Positions 1 through 11,961 of a stretch of 64,000 nt of DNA are shown here, piece after piece. Numbering within the stretch: position 1 is the stretch's first letter; each line of letters starts with the position of its first letter. A program made the translations under genes and the position numbers. Source of the stretch: Pythium myriotylum (lineage: Eukaryota; Oomycota; Peronosporomycetes; Pythiales; Pythiaceae); assembly GCA_023091665.1 (NCBI GenBank), contig JALJCQ010000015.1, positions 1,736,001-1,800,000 of the forward strand, in the 5' to 3' direction. The notes under the pieces were generated by a model that saw only the letters and a list, made by a program, of their open reading frames with translations, was not told the origin of the DNA and did no database searches.

Positions 1-2
1 AC

Positions 3-697
3 TCCGGCGGCAACGGCAACGGCAACGGAAACGGCAACCCTCGGCAACGGTTCCAGCGAGCGAACCTTGCGCGAGATGAAGACCCCGGCGAGTACCTGTT
101 CTCGGTCGGGAAGACCCAAGGCAAGTCGAGTCAATCCACGGCGTGGTTGGTCGACTCGGGTGCGACTCAGCACATATCGCGAACCAAGCAGTTCATGATG
201 AACTACAAGAAGATTGACCCAGTCGACGTGCATCTGGCCGATGATGGCACGGTCCAAGCAGTTGGCGTGGGAGACATTCTCATGTCGATGAAGACTCCAA
301 GCGGTGTCAAGAAGGGTTTGCTCACCAACGTGTGGCATATCCCCAAGCTCAGCCGCAACCTGTTCTCGGTCGGAAGATTCACGGAGGACGTTGCTCCCGT
401 GACGTTCGACAAGGACGGTTGCTTTGTCATGCTGAAGGGCGCCAAGCGGACCATCGGCACTCGAATCGGCAAGGGTCTGTTCAAGCTCAACATGTCTCCA
501 GTGTCGACTGAAGCAGCCCACGCCGCCAGTACAAGACGAGGTCGCGCCATGTCCAAGTCGTACCTGTGGCACCTCCGACTCGGTCACATCGGCTTCAGCG
601 GTCTCGAAGCCATCGTCAAGAAGGACCTCGCCGACGGACTCGACATTGGGTCTGTGCAAGAGTGGGAGGTCTGTGAAGGCTGTGCACTCGGCAAGCT
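3..697 (+). CDS. Ty1/copia element A, gag C-terminus to integrase N-terminus (partial)
   Basis: This frame is open from the window edge. It begins in an Asn/Gly-rich tract encoded by AACGGC repeats, the region after the gag zinc knuckle. It continues through the aspartic protease (LVDSGATQH, near 150-175) and the GAG-pre-integrase zinc module (HLRLGH, then CEGCALGK near 570-695). It stops abruptly at codons for GKL, where the LTR of another copy begins. The uninterrupted copy at 39390 continues past this point into the integrase core, so the break is an insertion and not the natural end. The remainder of this polyprotein resumes at 2696. The 5' LTR and the start of gag lie outside the window. 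Confidence 0.9.
693..697 (+). other. Target-site duplication AAGCT, left copy
   Basis: AAGCT precedes the TG of the LTR at 698 and recurs at 2696-2700 right after the CA end of the LTR at 2695. The intact copy near 39390 has a single AAGCT at this place. Five bp is the usual Ty1/copia integrase stagger, so this marks insertion of element B into element A. Confidence 0.9.
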
Positions 698-1057
698 TGT
701 TGAAGATGATGCGCCTCGAACCCAGCGTCATCATTCCAGTTGAAGCTCGGCAGTTGAAGCTCGGCTGTAGAAGATTCTCCTGCAGAAGATTCTCCGTGGA
801 AGATTCGACATGTGGAAGATTCGACATGTGGAAGATTCTCCGTCTGGTTCTGGTTTGAATCCAGTGCCACCCATCGACTTCGTTGAAGTATCCACGAAGT
901 CAGTTTATGTTTGCATATGTTTACGATAGGTAGGACATACATTTGATTATGGTAGCGTAGGACACACACAGACGGCTTAGAGGTAGCAGTAGCGAACTAA
1001 GTCCCGATCAATTCACTTTTGCATTTTGCATCCCACCAACCAAGCGACCTTCCAACA
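698..1057 (+). repeat. 5' LTR of nested element B
   Basis: 360 bp, beginning TGTTG and ending CAACA. It differs from the array LTRs at several sites (AGTTTATG instead of ACTTAATG, TTTGATT instead of TATGATT, one extra T near the 3' end). It is followed by an inverted scrap and not by a primer-binding site. Confidence 0.93.
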
Positions 1058-1111
1058 GAAGCAACCGTCCTTGTCGAACGTCACGGGAGCAACGTCCTCC
1101 GTGAATCTTCC
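1058..1111 (-). other. 54-bp inverted protease/pre-integrase scrap inside element B
   Basis: Read on the minus strand this matches coding sequence found in plus orientation at about 370-425. It sits directly after the LTR and joins the RT sequence through a 4-bp overlap TTCC (1108-1111) shared by both partners. Gag, protease, integrase and the first part of RT are missing from B, so B was probably copied or repaired in rearranged form. Confidence 0.85.
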
Positions 1112-2382
1112 TGAACGGCAACCTCGACGAAGAAATCTACATGAAGCAGCCCGAAGGCTTCGTCGACCAGCGCCACCCCGACTACGTGTGCAAGCTCAAG
1201 CGCTCGCTCTACGGTCTCAAGCAGTCGCCACGCATGTGGAACCAGACCATCGACGCCTTCATGCGCAAGGTCGGCTTCACCAAGTGCGAGATGGACCACT
1301 GCGTGTACGTCAAGCGGAGCGGCTCAGCGATGATCTTCGTGGTGATCTACGTCGACGACCTCATCCTCGCCTGCAACAGCCTCGAGTTGCTCACGGCGAC
1401 CAAGCGTGCACTCAGCGAACGCTTCGAGATGTCCGACCTCGGCGAACTCAAGTACTGCCTCGGCATGGAAGTTGATCAAGACCCCAAGTCCGGCGACGTG
1501 ACCATGCGGCAGACCAAGTTCCTGCAGTCGATCCTGACCAAGTTCGGCATGCAAGACTGCAAACCAGTGAGGACTCCTCAAGACCCCGGACTCAAGCTGA
1601 CCAAGGCCATGTGTGAAGGTGGTTGCAAGCACGAAGACACCATGAAGAACGTGCCGTACCGAAGTGCAGTCGGCGCACTCATGTACCTCATGGTCGGCAC
1701 TCGACCAGACCTCGCAGCGGCAGTCGGCACACTCAGCCAGTTCGCCGCGGACCCGTGTCCAACACATTGGCAAGCTCTCAAGCGTGTGCTCCGGTATCTG
1801 CAAGCGACTCCGACGTACGGCCTGCAGTTCTCGGCATCGAACGACGGAAGACTGGTCGGCTACTCCGACGCCGACTGGGCTGGCGACATCGAGTCACGTC
1901 GAAGCACCAGCGGCTACGTGTTCATGCTCAACGGCGGATGCATCAGCTGGCGCAGCAAGAAGCAGCGAACTGTCGCCCTCTCCTCGACCGAAGCAGAGTA
2001 CATGGCTCTATCGGAAGCGATCCAAGAAGCCGTGTGGCTCAAGGCGTTCCTGTGCGAACTCGGCGAAGTTGCAAGCGACCAAGCGCTCACGGTGTACGAA
2101 GACAACCAAGGTGCCATCGCGTTGGCCAAGAACCCCGAGTTCCACAAGCACACCAAGCACATCGACATTCGCTACCACTTCGTTCGTGAGAAGGTCGAGG
2201 ACGGTCAAGTGTGTCTGCAGTATTGCCCGACCCAAGACATGCTTGCCGACATCATGACCAAGCCGATCCCCGCGGTCCAGTTCGACGTGCTCCGCACCAA
2301 GCTTGGTGTTCAAGACGCAGTCGAGTCGAGGGGGAGTGTTGAAGATGATGCGCCTCGAACCCAGCGTCATCATTCCAGTTGA
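1112..2382 (+). CDS. Ty1/copia element B, RT-RNase H remnant
   Basis: Only the 3' part of pol remains, beginning in the RT fingers/palm at the [11 protein letters not shown] motif. The first ATG is at 1141. The frame carries the YVDD active site near 1350, the RNase H block ([25 protein letters not shown]) and ends in the 3' LTR at 2382. Its 3' variants (codons giving LRYLQ, LQFSASN, HKHTK, PIPAV) are of the type seen in array units 1-7 and differ from the terminal unit 8, which helps reconstruct how the array arose. It has no upstream promoter-to-gag structure and cannot encode a complete polyprotein. Confidence 0.88.
2328..2336 (+). other. Polypurine tract of element B
   Basis: GAGGGGGAG lies immediately 5' of the LTR at 2337. 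This is the expected plus-strand primer position for an LTR retrotransposon, and it recurs at the same place in every unit. Confidence 0.85.
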
Positions 2383-2695
2383 AGCTCGGCAGTTGAAGCT
2401 CGGCTGTAGAAGATTCTCCTGCAGAAGATTCTCCGTGGAAGATTCGACATGTGGAAGATTCGACATGTGGAAGATTCTCCGTCTGGTTCTGGTTTGAATC
2501 CAGTGCCACCCATCGACTTCGTTGAAGTATCCACGAAGTCACTTAATGTTTGCATATGTTTACGATAGGTAGGACATACATATGATTATGGTAGCGTAGG
2601 ACACACACAGACGGCTTAGAGGTAGCAGCAGCGAACTAAGTCCCGATCAATTCACTTTGCATTTTGCATCCCACCAACCAAGCGACCTTCCAACA
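2337..2695 (+). repeat. LTR 1 of the array (3' LTR of element B)
   Basis: 359 bp, TGTTG...CAACA. It is followed directly by the right copy of AAGCT and the resumed integrase of element A. It is the representative of the nearly identical array LTRs (ACTTAATG type). Confidence 0.93.
2409..2477 (+). promoter_or_regulatory. Cluster of five heat-shock-element-like motifs in the LTR
   Basis: GAAGATTC occurs at 2409, 2424, 2438, 2454 and 2470, i.e. every 14-16 bp. Each is an nGAAnnTTCn head-to-head pair, the core heat-shock-factor recognition form. The same cluster sits in all the 359/360-bp LTRs. The shortened LTRs at 39619 and 43917 keep four copies. Heat-responsive expression is inferred, not shown. 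The repeats also look like ordinary short tandem duplications within the LTR, so coincidence remains possible. Confidence 0.55.
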
Positions 2696-5575
2696 AAGCT
2701 GACTCGCGTCAAGTTCCAGTCGGGCACGACCAAGCGGTCTGCGAATCTGCTTGACGTCGTGTACAGCGATGTGGCCGGCCCCATGAAGACTCCGACTTTC
2801 GGCGGCATGAAGTACTTCGCCACGTTCACCGACGACAAGTCTCGACTGTGCAAGTTGTACCTGATGCGGTCCAAGGACGAAGTCTACGACAAGTTCGTCG
2901 AGTTCGTCAACTGGGCCGAGAACCAAACCGGTCGTCGAGTCAAGGTGCTTCGAACCGACGGCGGCGGCGAGTACCAGTCGGCCAAACTTGCCAAGTTCTG
3001 CCGCAAGCGTGGCATCGAGCACGACGTCACGCCGCCATACACGCCTCAGTTGAACGGTGTGGCGGAGCGCATGAACCGAACCATCGGTGAGTGTGGTCGT
3101 TGCAAGCTCCACCATGCCAACTTGTCCGACGAGTACTGGGGCGAAGCCGTCATGACTGCAGTCGAAGTTCGCAACCGACTTCCGACCCGCACTCAAGACT
3201 TGTACAAGTCCCCGTACGAAGAATGGTACAGGAAGAAGCCCTTGCTCGCCAACTTCAAGGTGTTCGGCTGCCATGCGTACGTCCACGTGCCGAAGGAGAA
3301 GCGGTCGAAGTTCGACGCCCGAGCCATCTTGTGTCGGTTCCTCGGCTACTCGGACCACGAGAAGGCGTATCGGTTTGAAGAAATCGCAACCGGCCGGATC
3401 GTCATCAGTCGAGACGCGCAGTTCATGGAAGACACATTCGACGATGGCAAGCGCGAAGAACCCTGGAGCAAGTCCGTCGAGTTCCGCGACGATGAAGATG
3501 ATGAAGATCAAGATGAAGCAACCGACAACCAAGATGATGAAGACATGGGTGAGCAGCCAGCCTCACCAGCACCAAGTCAGCGCAGCTACGAGCGACCGGA
3601 GTGGCAACAGGGCCAGCGGTCGCAGCGTCCAGCAGCACCAGCATCGGCCCAGCAGCCGAATGTCGACTACGCACCAGGGTCCAAGCGCCACTCTCGCACG
3701 CACTCGCTCGAGAACCTGGCTGAACCGCCAGTTGAGAAGCGCTACGGACGTGTTGGTCGCACAAGTGGTGCGACTCCACCACCCACGCAAGGTTCAAGGA
3801 CATCGCTCGAAGATCTGTCTGCACTGCTCACGTCGATCGAAGAGGAAGGCGTAGAAGATGAAGACGAAGAAGGCGAAGACGTGCAAGAACAAGGGGGAGA
3901 AGACCAAGATTACGAAGAGTTTGCTCTCGTCGTGAATTCAGGGGGAGAGTTGCCGACATCGTTCAAGTCGGCGATGGAATCTGACGACGCCAGCAACTGG
4001 AAGGAAGCCTGCGACTCCGAGCTCGAGTCGCTCAAGACGAACGAGACATGGGACCTAGTCCCTTTGCCAGCCGGACGCAAGGCCATCACCAGCAAGTGGG
4101 TGTTCAAGGTCAAGGAAACCGCCGAAGGACTCGTCGAACGGTACAAGGCTCGACTCGTTGCCAAGGGGTTCCTGCAGAAGTACGGCATCGACTTCGAAGA
4201 GACATTCGCACCCGTCGCCAAGTTCACGTCGATCCGCACCATCCTCAGCATCGCCGCTCGACACAAGCTCATGATCCATCAGATGGATGTCAAGACGGCG
4301 TTCCTGAACGGCAACCTCGACGAAGAAATCTACATGAAGCAGCCCGAAGGCTTCGTCGACCAGCGCCACCCCGACTACGTGTGCAAGCTCAAGCGCTCGC
4401 TCTACGGTCTCAAGCAGTCGCCACGCATGTGGAACCAGACCATCGACGCCTTCATGCGCAAGGTCGGCTTCACCAAGTGCGAGATGGACCACTGCGTGTA
4501 CGTCAAGCGGAGCGGCTCAGCGATGATCTTCGTGGTGATCTACGTCGACGACCTCATCCTCGCCTGCAACAGCCTCGAGTTGCTCACGGCGACCAAGCGT
4601 GCACTCAGCGAACGCTTCGAGATGTCCGACCTCGGCGAACTCAAGTACTGCCTCGGCATGGAAGTTGATCAAGACCCCAAGTCCGGCGACGTGACCATGC
4701 GGCAGACCAAGTTCCTGCAGTCGATCCTGACCAAGTTCGGCATGCAAGACTGCAAACCAGTGAGGACTCCTCAAGACCCCGGACTCAAGCTGACCAAGGC
4801 CATGTGTGAAGGTGGTTGGAAGCACGAAGACACCATGAAGAACGTGCCGTACCGAAGTGCAGTCGGCGCACTCATGTACCTCATGGTCGGCACTCGACCA
4901 GACCTCGCAGCGGCAGTCGGCACACTCAGCCAGTTCGCCGCGGACCCGTGTCCAACACATTGGCAAGCTCTCAAGCGTGTGCTCCGGTATCTGCAAGCGA
5001 CTCCGACGTACGGCCTGCAGTTCTCGGCATCGAACGACGGAAGACTGGTCGGCTACTCCGACGCCGACTGGGCTGGCGACATCGAGTCACGTCGAAGCAC
5101 CAGCGGCTACGTGTTCATGCTCAACGGCGGATGCATCAGCTGGCGCAGCAAGAAGCAGCGAACTGTCGCCCTCTCCTCGACCGAAGCAGAGTACATGGCT
5201 CTATCGGAAGCGATCCAAGAAGCCGTGTGGCTCAAGGCGTTCCTGTGCGAACTCGGCGAAGTTGCAAGCGACCAAGCGCTCACGGTGTACGAAGACAACC
5301 AAGGTGCCATCGCGTTGGCCAAGAACCCCGAGTTCCACAAGCACACCAAGCACATCGACATTCGCTACCACTTCGTTCGTGAGAAGGTCGATGACGGTCA
5401 AGTGTGTCTGCAGTATTGCCCGACCCAAGACATGCTTGCCGACATCATGACCAAGCCGATCCCCACTGTCCAGTTCGACGTGCTCCGCACCAAGCTTGGT
5501 GTTCAAGACGCAGTCGAGTCGAGGGGGAGTGTTGAAGATGATGCGCCTCGAACCCAGCGTCATCATTCCAGTTGA
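2657..5575 (+). CDS. Array unit 1: truncated copia pol (integrase core-RT-RNase H)
   Basis: The open frame spans 972 codons but has no ATG before 2783; upstream codons lie in the LTR. Counted from 2657, the integrase DDE residues are D38, D101 and E137, with 35 residues between the last two. The integrase C-terminal GKGR-like zone is followed by an acidic linker (about 275-430). RT carries YVDD at 629-632, and RNase H shows YSDAD (800-804), E843/E845 and D880. The frame runs through the polypurine tract and stops inside the next LTR. Gag, protease and the integrase zinc module are absent, so it cannot support transposition alone. Diagnostic residues: QQGQ, SERF, GGWK, EKVDD, PIPTV. Confidence 0.85.
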   Translation: MHFASHQPSDLPTKLTRVKFQSGTTKRSANLLDVVYSDVAGPMKTPTFGGMKYFATFTDDKSRLCKLYLMRSKDEVYDKFVEFVNWAENQTGRRVKVLRTDGGGEYQSAKLAKFCRKRGIEHDVTPPYTPQLNGVAERMNRTIGECGRCKLHHANLSDEYWGEAVMTAVEVRNRLPTRTQDLYKSPYEEWYRKKPLLANFKVFGCHAYVHVPKEKRSKFDARAILCRFLGYSDHEKAYRFEEIATGRIVISRDAQFMEDTFDDGKREEPWSKSVEFRDDEDDEDQDEATDNQDDEDMGEQPASPAPSQRSYERPEWQQGQRSQRPAAPASAQQPNVDYAPGSKRHSRTHSLENLAEPPVEKRYGRVGRTSGATPPPTQGSRTSLEDLSALLTSIEEEGVEDEDEEGEDVQEQGGEDQDYEEFALVVNSGGELPTSFKSAMESDDASNWKEACDSELESLKTNETWDLVPLPAGRKAITSKWVFKVKETAEGLVERYKARLVAKGFLQKYGIDFEETFAPVAKFTSIRTILSIAARHKLMIHQMDVKTAFLNGNLDEEIYMKQPEGFVDQRHPDYVCKLKRSLYGLKQSPRMWNQTIDAFMRKVGFTKCEMDHCVYVKRSGSAMIFVVIYVDDLILACNSLELLTATKRALSERFEMSDLGELKYCLGMEVDQDPKSGDVTMRQTKFLQSILTKFGMQDCKPVRTPQDPGLKLTKAMCEGGWKHEDTMKNVPYRSAVGALMYLMVGTRPDLAAAVGTLSQFAADPCPTHWQALKRVLRYLQATPTYGLQFSASNDGRLVGYSDADWAGDIESRRSTSGYVFMLNGGCISWRSKKQRTVALSSTEAEYMALSEAIQEAVWLKAFLCELGEVASDQALTVYEDNQGAIALAKNPEFHKHTKHIDIRYHFVREKVDDGQVCLQYCPTQDMLADIMTKPIPTVQFDVLRTKLGVQDAVESRGSVEDDAPRTQRHHSS

Positions 5576-5888
5576 AGCTCGGCAGTTGAAGCTCGGCTGT
5601 AGAAGATTCTCCTGCAGAAGATTCTCCGTGGAAGATTCGACATGTGGAAGATTCGACATGTGGAAGATTCTCCGTCTGGTTCTGGTTTGAATCCAGTGCC
5701 ACCCATCGACTTCGTTGAAGTATCCACGAAGTCACTTAATGTTTGCATATGTTTACGATAGGTAGGACATACATATGATTATGGTAGCGTAGGACACACA
5801 CAGACGGCTTAGAGGTAGCAGCAGCGAACTAAGTCCCGATCAATTCACTTTGCATTTTGCATCCCACCAACCAAGCGACCTTCCAACA
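5530..5888 (+). repeat. LTR 2 of the array
   Basis: 359 bp, same type as LTR 1, overlapping the 3' end of the unit-1 frame. Confidence 0.93.
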
Positions 5889-8768
5889 AAGCTGACTCGC
5901 GTCAAGTTCCAGTCGGGCACGACCAAGCGGTCTGCGAATCTGCTTGACGTCGTGTACAGCGATGTGGCCGGCCCCATGAAGACTCCGACTTTCGGCGGCA
6001 TGAAGTACTTCGCCACGTTCACCGACGACAAGTCTCGACTGTGCAAGTTGTACCTGATGCGGTCCAAGGACGAAGTCTACGACAAGTTCGTCGAGTTCGT
6101 CAACTGGGCCGAGAACCAAACCGGTCGTCGAGTCAAGGTGCTTCGAACCGACGGCGGCGGCGAGTACCAGTCGGCCAAACTTGCCAAGTTCTGCCGCAAG
6201 CGTGGCATCGAGCACGACGTCACGCCGCCATACACGCCTCAGTTGAACGGTGTGGCGGAGCGCATGAACCGAACCATCGGTGAGTGTGGTCGTTGCAAGC
6301 TCCACCATGCCAACTTGTCCGACGAGTACTGGGGCGAAGCCGTCATGACTGCAGTCGAAGTTCGCAACCGACTTCCGACCCGCACTCAAGACTTGTACAA
6401 GTCCCCGTACGAAGAATGGTACAGGAAGAAGCCCTTGCTCGCCAACTTCAAGGTGTTCGGCTGCCATGCGTACGTCCACGTGCCGAAGGAGAAGCGGTCG
6501 AAGTTCGACGCCCGAGCCATCTTGTGTCGGTTCCTCGGCTACTCGGACCACGAGAAGGCGTATCGGTTTGAAGAAATCGCAACCGGCCGGATCGTCATCA
6601 GTCGAGACGCGCAGTTCATGGAAGACACGTTCGACGATGGCAAGCGCGAAGAACCCTGGAGCAAGTCCGTCGAGTTCCGCGACGATGAAGATGATGAAGA
6701 TCAAGATGAAGCAACCGACAACCAAGATGATGAAGACATGGGTGAGCAGCCAGCCTCACCAGCACCAAGTCAGCGCAGCTACGAGCGACCGGAGTGGCAA
6801 CAGGACCAGCGGTCGCAGCGTCCAGCAGCACCAGCATCGGCCCAGCAGCCGAATGTCGACTACGCACCAGGGTCCAAGCGCCACTCTCGCACGCACTCGC
6901 TCGAGAACCTGGCTGAACCGCCAGTTGAGAAGCGCTACGGACGTGTTGGTCGCACAAGTGGTGCGACTCCACCACCCACGCAAGGTTCAAGGACATCGCT
7001 CGAAGATCTGTCTGCACTGCTCACGTCGATCGAAGAGGAAGGCGTAGAAGATGAAGACGAAGAAGGCGAAGACGTGCAAGAACAAGGGGGAGAAGACCAA
7101 GATTACGAAGAGTTTGCTCTCGTCGTGAATTCAGGGGGAGAGTTGCCGACATCGTTCAAGTCGGCGATGGAATCTGACGACGCCAGCAACTGGAAGGAAG
7201 CCTGCGACTCCGAGCTCGAGTCGCTCAAGACGAACGAGACATGGGACCTAGTCCCTTTGCCAGCCGGACGCAAGGCCATCACCAGCAAGTGGGTGTTCAA
7301 GGTCAAGGAAACCGCCGAAGGACTCGTCGAACGGTACAAGGCTCGACTCGTTGCCAAGGGGTTCCTGCAGAAGTACGGCATCGACTTCGAAGAGACATTC
7401 GCACCCGTCGCCAAGTTCACGTCGATCCGCACCATCCTCAGCATCGCCGCTCGACACAAGCTCATGATCCATCAGATGGATGTCAAGACGGCGTTCCTGA
7501 ACGGCAACCTCGACGAAGAAATCTACATGAAGCAGCCCGAAGGCTTCGTCGACCAGCGCCACCCCGACTACGTGTGCAAGCTCAAGCGCTCGCTCTACGG
7601 TCTCAAGCAGTCGCCACGCATGTGGAACCAGACCATCGACGCCTTCATGCGCAAGGTCGGCTTCACCAAGTGCGAGATGGACCACTGCGTGTACGTCAAG
7701 CGGAGCGGCTCAGCGATGATCTTCGTGGTGATCTACGTCGACGACCTCATCCTCGCCTGCAACAGCCTCGAGTTGCTCACGGCGACCAAGCGTGCACTCA
7801 GCGAATGCTTCGAGATGTCCGACCTCGGCGAACTCAAGTACTGCCTCGGCATGGAAGTTGATCAAGACCCCAAGTCCGGCGACGTGACCATGCGGCAGAC
7901 CAAGTTCCTGCAGTCGATCCTGACCAAGTTCGGCATGCAAGACTGCAAACCAGTGAGGACTCCTCAAGACCCCGGACTCAAGCTGACCAAGGCCATGTGT
8001 GAAGGTGGTTGGAAGCACGAAGACACCATGAAGAACGTGCCGTACCGAAGTGCAGTCGGCGCACTCATGTACCTCATGGTCGGCACTCGACCAGACCTCG
8101 CAGCGGCAGTCGGCACACTCAGCCAGTTCGCCGCGGACCCGTGTCCAACACATTGGCAAGCTCTCAAGCGTGTGCTCCGGTATCTGCAAGCGACTCCGAC
8201 CTACGGCCTGCAGTTCTCGGCATCGAACGACGGAAGACTGGTCGGCTACTCCGACGCCGACTGGGCTGGCGACATCGAGTCACGTCGAAGCACCAGCGGC
8301 TACGTGTTCATGCTCAACGGCGGATGCATCAGCTGGCGCAGCAAGAAGCAGCGAACTGTCGCCCTCTCCTCGACCGAAGCAGAGTACATGGCTCTATCGG
8401 AAGCGATCCAAGAAGCCGTGTGGCTCAAGGCGTTCCTGTGCGAACTCGGCGAAGTTGCAAGCGACCAAGCGCTCACGGTGTACGAAGACAACCAAGGTGC
8501 CATCGCGTTGGCCAAGAACCCCGAGTTCCACAAGCACACCAAGCACATCGACATTCGCTACCACTTCGTTCGTGAGAAGGTCGAGGACGGTCAAGTGTGT
8601 CTGCAGTATTGCCCGACCCAAGACATGCTTGCCGACATCATGACCAAGCCGATCCCCGCGGTCCAGTTCGACGTGCTCCGCACCAAGCTTGGTGTTCAAG
8701 ACGCAGTCGAGTCGAGGGGGAGTGTTGAAGATGATGCGCCTCGAACCCAGCGTCATCATTCCAGTTGA
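5850..8768 (+). CDS. Array unit 2: truncated copia pol
   Basis: Same 972-codon architecture as unit 1. Private variants shared only with unit 6 are a silent ACGTTC near 6628 and Asp in QQDQ (near 6804). It also has SECF near 7807, GGWK near 8010, and PIPAV at the end. Confidence 0.85.
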   Translation: MHFASHQPSDLPTKLTRVKFQSGTTKRSANLLDVVYSDVAGPMKTPTFGGMKYFATFTDDKSRLCKLYLMRSKDEVYDKFVEFVNWAENQTGRRVKVLRTDGGGEYQSAKLAKFCRKRGIEHDVTPPYTPQLNGVAERMNRTIGECGRCKLHHANLSDEYWGEAVMTAVEVRNRLPTRTQDLYKSPYEEWYRKKPLLANFKVFGCHAYVHVPKEKRSKFDARAILCRFLGYSDHEKAYRFEEIATGRIVISRDAQFMEDTFDDGKREEPWSKSVEFRDDEDDEDQDEATDNQDDEDMGEQPASPAPSQRSYERPEWQQDQRSQRPAAPASAQQPNVDYAPGSKRHSRTHSLENLAEPPVEKRYGRVGRTSGATPPPTQGSRTSLEDLSALLTSIEEEGVEDEDEEGEDVQEQGGEDQDYEEFALVVNSGGELPTSFKSAMESDDASNWKEACDSELESLKTNETWDLVPLPAGRKAITSKWVFKVKETAEGLVERYKARLVAKGFLQKYGIDFEETFAPVAKFTSIRTILSIAARHKLMIHQMDVKTAFLNGNLDEEIYMKQPEGFVDQRHPDYVCKLKRSLYGLKQSPRMWNQTIDAFMRKVGFTKCEMDHCVYVKRSGSAMIFVVIYVDDLILACNSLELLTATKRALSECFEMSDLGELKYCLGMEVDQDPKSGDVTMRQTKFLQSILTKFGMQDCKPVRTPQDPGLKLTKAMCEGGWKHEDTMKNVPYRSAVGALMYLMVGTRPDLAAAVGTLSQFAADPCPTHWQALKRVLRYLQATPTYGLQFSASNDGRLVGYSDADWAGDIESRRSTSGYVFMLNGGCISWRSKKQRTVALSSTEAEYMALSEAIQEAVWLKAFLCELGEVASDQALTVYEDNQGAIALAKNPEFHKHTKHIDIRYHFVREKVEDGQVCLQYCPTQDMLADIMTKPIPAVQFDVLRTKLGVQDAVESRGSVEDDAPRTQRHHSS

Positions 8769-9081
8769 AGCTCGGCAGTTGAAGCTCGGCTGTAGAAGAT
8801 TCTCCTGCAGAAGATTCTCCGTGGAAGATTCGACATGTGGAAGATTCGACATGTGGAAGATTCTCCGTCTGGTTCTGGTTTGAATCCAGTGCCACCCATC
8901 GACTTCGTTGAAGTATCCACGAAGTCACTTAATGTTTGCATATGTTTACGATAGGTAGGACATACATATGATTATGGTAGCGTAGGACACACACAGACGG
9001 CTTAGAGGTAGCAGCAGCGAACTAAGTCCCGATCAATTCACTTTGCATTTTGCATCCCACCAACCAAGCGACCTTCCAACA
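8723..9081 (+). repeat. LTR 3 of the array
   Basis: 359 bp, bounded by the polypurine tract on the left and AAGCT on the right. Confidence 0.93.
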
Positions 9082-11961
9082 AAGCTGACTCGCGTCAAGT
9101 TCCAGTCGGGCACGACCAAGCGGTCTGCGAATCTGCTTGACGTCGTGTACAGCGATGTGGCCGGCCCCATGAAGACTCCGACTTTCGGCGGCATGAAGTA
9201 CTTCGCCACGTTCACCGACGACAAGTCTCGACTGTGCAAGTTGTACCTGATGCGGTCCAAGGACGAAGTCTACGACAAGTTCGTCGAGTTCGTCAACTGG
9301 GCCGAGAACCAAACCGGTCGTCGAGTCAAGGTGCTTCGAACCGACGGCGGCGGCGAGTACCAGTCGGCCAAACTTGCCAAGTTCTGCCGCAAGCGTGGCA
9401 TCGAGCACGACGTCACGCCGCCATACACGCCTCAGTTGAACGGTGTGGCGGAGCGCATGAACCGAACCATCGGTGAGTGTGGTCGTTGCAAGCTCCACCA
9501 TGCCAACTTGTCCGACGAGTACTGGGGCGAAGCCGTCATGACTGCAGTCGAAGTTCGCAACCGACTTCCGACCCGCACTCAAGACTTGTACAAGTCCCCG
9601 TACGAAGAATGGTACAGGAAGAAGCCCTTGCTCGCCAACTTCAAGGTGTTCGGCTGCCATGCGTACGTCCACGTGCCGAAGGAGAAGCGGTCGAAGTTCG
9701 ACGCCCGAGCCATCTTGTGTCGGTTCCTCGGCTACTCGGACCACGAGAAGGCGTATCGGTTTGAAGAAATCGCAACCGGCCGGATCGTCATCAGTCGAGA
9801 CGCGCAGTTCATGGAAGACACATTCGACGATGGCAAGCGCGAAGAACCCTGGAGCAAGTCCGTCGAGTTCCGCGACGATGAAGATGATGAAGATCAAGAT
9901 GAAGCAACCGATAACCAAGATGATGAAGACATGGGTGAGCAGCCAGCCTCACCAGCACCAAGTCAGCGCAGCTACGAGCGACCGGAGTGGCAACAGGGCC
10001 AGCGGTCGCAGCGTCCAGCAGCACCAGCATCGGCCCAGCAGCCGAATGTCGACTACGCACCAGGGTCCAAGCGCCACTCTCGCACGCACTCGCTCGAGAA
10101 CCTGGCTGAACCGCCAGTTGAGAAGCGCTACGGACGTGTTGGTCGCACAAGTGGTGCGACTCCACCACCCACGCAAGGTTCAAGGACATCGCTCGAAGAT
10201 CTGTCTGCACTGCTCACGTCGATCGAAGAGGAAGGCGTAGAAGATGAAGACGAAGAAGGCGAAGACGTGCAAGAACAAGGGGGAGAAGACCAAGATTACG
10301 AAGAGTTTGCTCTCGTCGTGAATTCAGGGGGAGAGTTGCCGACATCGTTCAAGTCGGCGATGGAATCTGACGACGCCAGCAACTGGAAGGAAGCCTGCGA
10401 CTCCGAGCTCGAGTCGCTCAAGACGAACGAGACATGGGACCTAGTCCCTTTGCCAGCCGGACGCAAGGCCATCACCAGCAAGTGGGTGTTCAAGGTCAAG
10501 GAAACCGCCGAAGGACTCGTCGAACGGTACAAGGCTCGACTCGTTGCCAAGGGGTTCCTGCAGAAGTACGGCATCGACTTCGAAGAGACATTCGCACCCG
10601 TCGCCAAGTTCACGTCGATCCGCACCATCCTCAGCATCGCCGCTCGACACAAGCTCATGATCCATCAGATGGATGTCAAGACGGCGTTCCTGAACGGCAA
10701 CCTCGACGAAGAAATCTACATGAAGCAGCCCGAAGGCTTCGTCGACCAGCGCCACCCCGACTACGTGTGCAAGCTCAAGCGCTCGCTCTACGGTCTCAAG
10801 CAGTCGCCACGCATGTGGAACCAGACCATCGACGCCTTCATGCGCAAGGTCGGCTTCACCAAGTGCGAGATGGACCACTGCGTGTACGTCAAGCGGAGCG
10901 GCTCAGCGATGATCTTCGTGGTGATCTACGTCGACGACCTCATCCTCGCCTGCAACAGCCTCGAGTTGCTCACGGCGACCAAGCGTGCACTCAGCGAACG
11001 CTTCGAGATGTCCGACCTCGGCGAACTCAAGTACTGCCTCGGCATGGAAGTTGATCAAGACCCCAAGTCCGGCGACGTGACCATGCGGCAGACCAAGTTC
11101 CTGCAGTCGATCCTGACCAAGTTCGGCATGCAAGACTGCAAACCAGTGAGGACTCCTCAAGACCCCGGACTCAAGCTGACCAAGGCCATGTGTGAAGGTG
11201 GTTGCAAGCACGAAGACACCATGAAGAACGTGCCGTACCGAAGTGCAGTCGGCGCACTCATGTACCTCATGGTCGGCACTCGACCAGACCTCGCAGCGGC
11301 AGTCGGCACACTCAGCCAGTTCGCCGCGGACCCGTGTCCAACACATTGGCAAGCTCTCAAGCGTGTGCTCCGGTATCTGCAAGCGACTCCGACCTACGGC
11401 CTGCAGTTCTCGGCATCGAACGACGGAAGACTGGTCGGCTACTCCGACGCCGACTGGGCTGGCGACATCGAGTCACGTCGAAGCACCAGCGGCTACGTGT
11501 TCATGCTCAACGGCGGATGCATCAGTTGGCGCAGCAAGAAGCAGCGAACTGTCGCCCTCTCCTCGACCGAAGCAGAGTACATGGCTCTATCGGAAGCGAT
11601 CCAAGAAGCCGTGTGGCTCAAGGCGTTCCTGTGCGAACTCGGCGAAGTTGCAAGCGACCAAGCGCTCACGGTGTACGAAGACAACCAAGGTGCCATCGCG
11701 TTGGCCAAGAACCCCGAGTTCCACAAGCACACCAAGCACATCGACATTCGCTACCACTTCGTTCGTGAGAAGGTCGAGGACGGTCAAGTGTGTCTGCAGT
11801 ATTGCCCGACCCAAGACATGCTTGCCGACATCATGACCAAGCCGATCCCCGCGGTCCAGTTCGACGTGCTCCGCACCAAGCTTGGTGTTCAAGACGCAGT
11901 CGAGTCGAGGGGGAGTGTTGAAGATGATGCGCCTCGAACCCAGCGTCATCATTCCAGTTGA
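9043..11961 (+). CDS. Array unit 3: truncated copia pol
   Basis: Open throughout. A GATAACC variant near 9910 is shared with units 4, 7 and 8. A silent ATCAGTTGG near 11521 is shared only with unit 7. Residues at the other marker sites are QQGQ, SERF, GGCK and PIPAV. Confidence 0.85.
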   Translation: MHFASHQPSDLPTKLTRVKFQSGTTKRSANLLDVVYSDVAGPMKTPTFGGMKYFATFTDDKSRLCKLYLMRSKDEVYDKFVEFVNWAENQTGRRVKVLRTDGGGEYQSAKLAKFCRKRGIEHDVTPPYTPQLNGVAERMNRTIGECGRCKLHHANLSDEYWGEAVMTAVEVRNRLPTRTQDLYKSPYEEWYRKKPLLANFKVFGCHAYVHVPKEKRSKFDARAILCRFLGYSDHEKAYRFEEIATGRIVISRDAQFMEDTFDDGKREEPWSKSVEFRDDEDDEDQDEATDNQDDEDMGEQPASPAPSQRSYERPEWQQGQRSQRPAAPASAQQPNVDYAPGSKRHSRTHSLENLAEPPVEKRYGRVGRTSGATPPPTQGSRTSLEDLSALLTSIEEEGVEDEDEEGEDVQEQGGEDQDYEEFALVVNSGGELPTSFKSAMESDDASNWKEACDSELESLKTNETWDLVPLPAGRKAITSKWVFKVKETAEGLVERYKARLVAKGFLQKYGIDFEETFAPVAKFTSIRTILSIAARHKLMIHQMDVKTAFLNGNLDEEIYMKQPEGFVDQRHPDYVCKLKRSLYGLKQSPRMWNQTIDAFMRKVGFTKCEMDHCVYVKRSGSAMIFVVIYVDDLILACNSLELLTATKRALSERFEMSDLGELKYCLGMEVDQDPKSGDVTMRQTKFLQSILTKFGMQDCKPVRTPQDPGLKLTKAMCEGGCKHEDTMKNVPYRSAVGALMYLMVGTRPDLAAAVGTLSQFAADPCPTHWQALKRVLRYLQATPTYGLQFSASNDGRLVGYSDADWAGDIESRRSTSGYVFMLNGGCISWRSKKQRTVALSSTEAEYMALSEAIQEAVWLKAFLCELGEVASDQALTVYEDNQGAIALAKNPEFHKHTKHIDIRYHFVREKVEDGQVCLQYCPTQDMLADIMTKPIPAVQFDVLRTKLGVQDAVESRGSVEDDAPRTQRHHSS

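Noticed and set aside
2657..2782. An LTR-encoded leader ([11 protein letters not shown]) as the start of the array pol proteins
   Set aside because: The apparent first codon is TTG and no ATG exists before 2783, so normal eukaryotic initiation there is not supported.
2636..3532. A 298-codon minus-strand frame repeated in every array unit
   Set aside because: It is antisense to the integrase/linker codons, has no recognisable domain, and is open because of the GC-rich third positions of the real frame.
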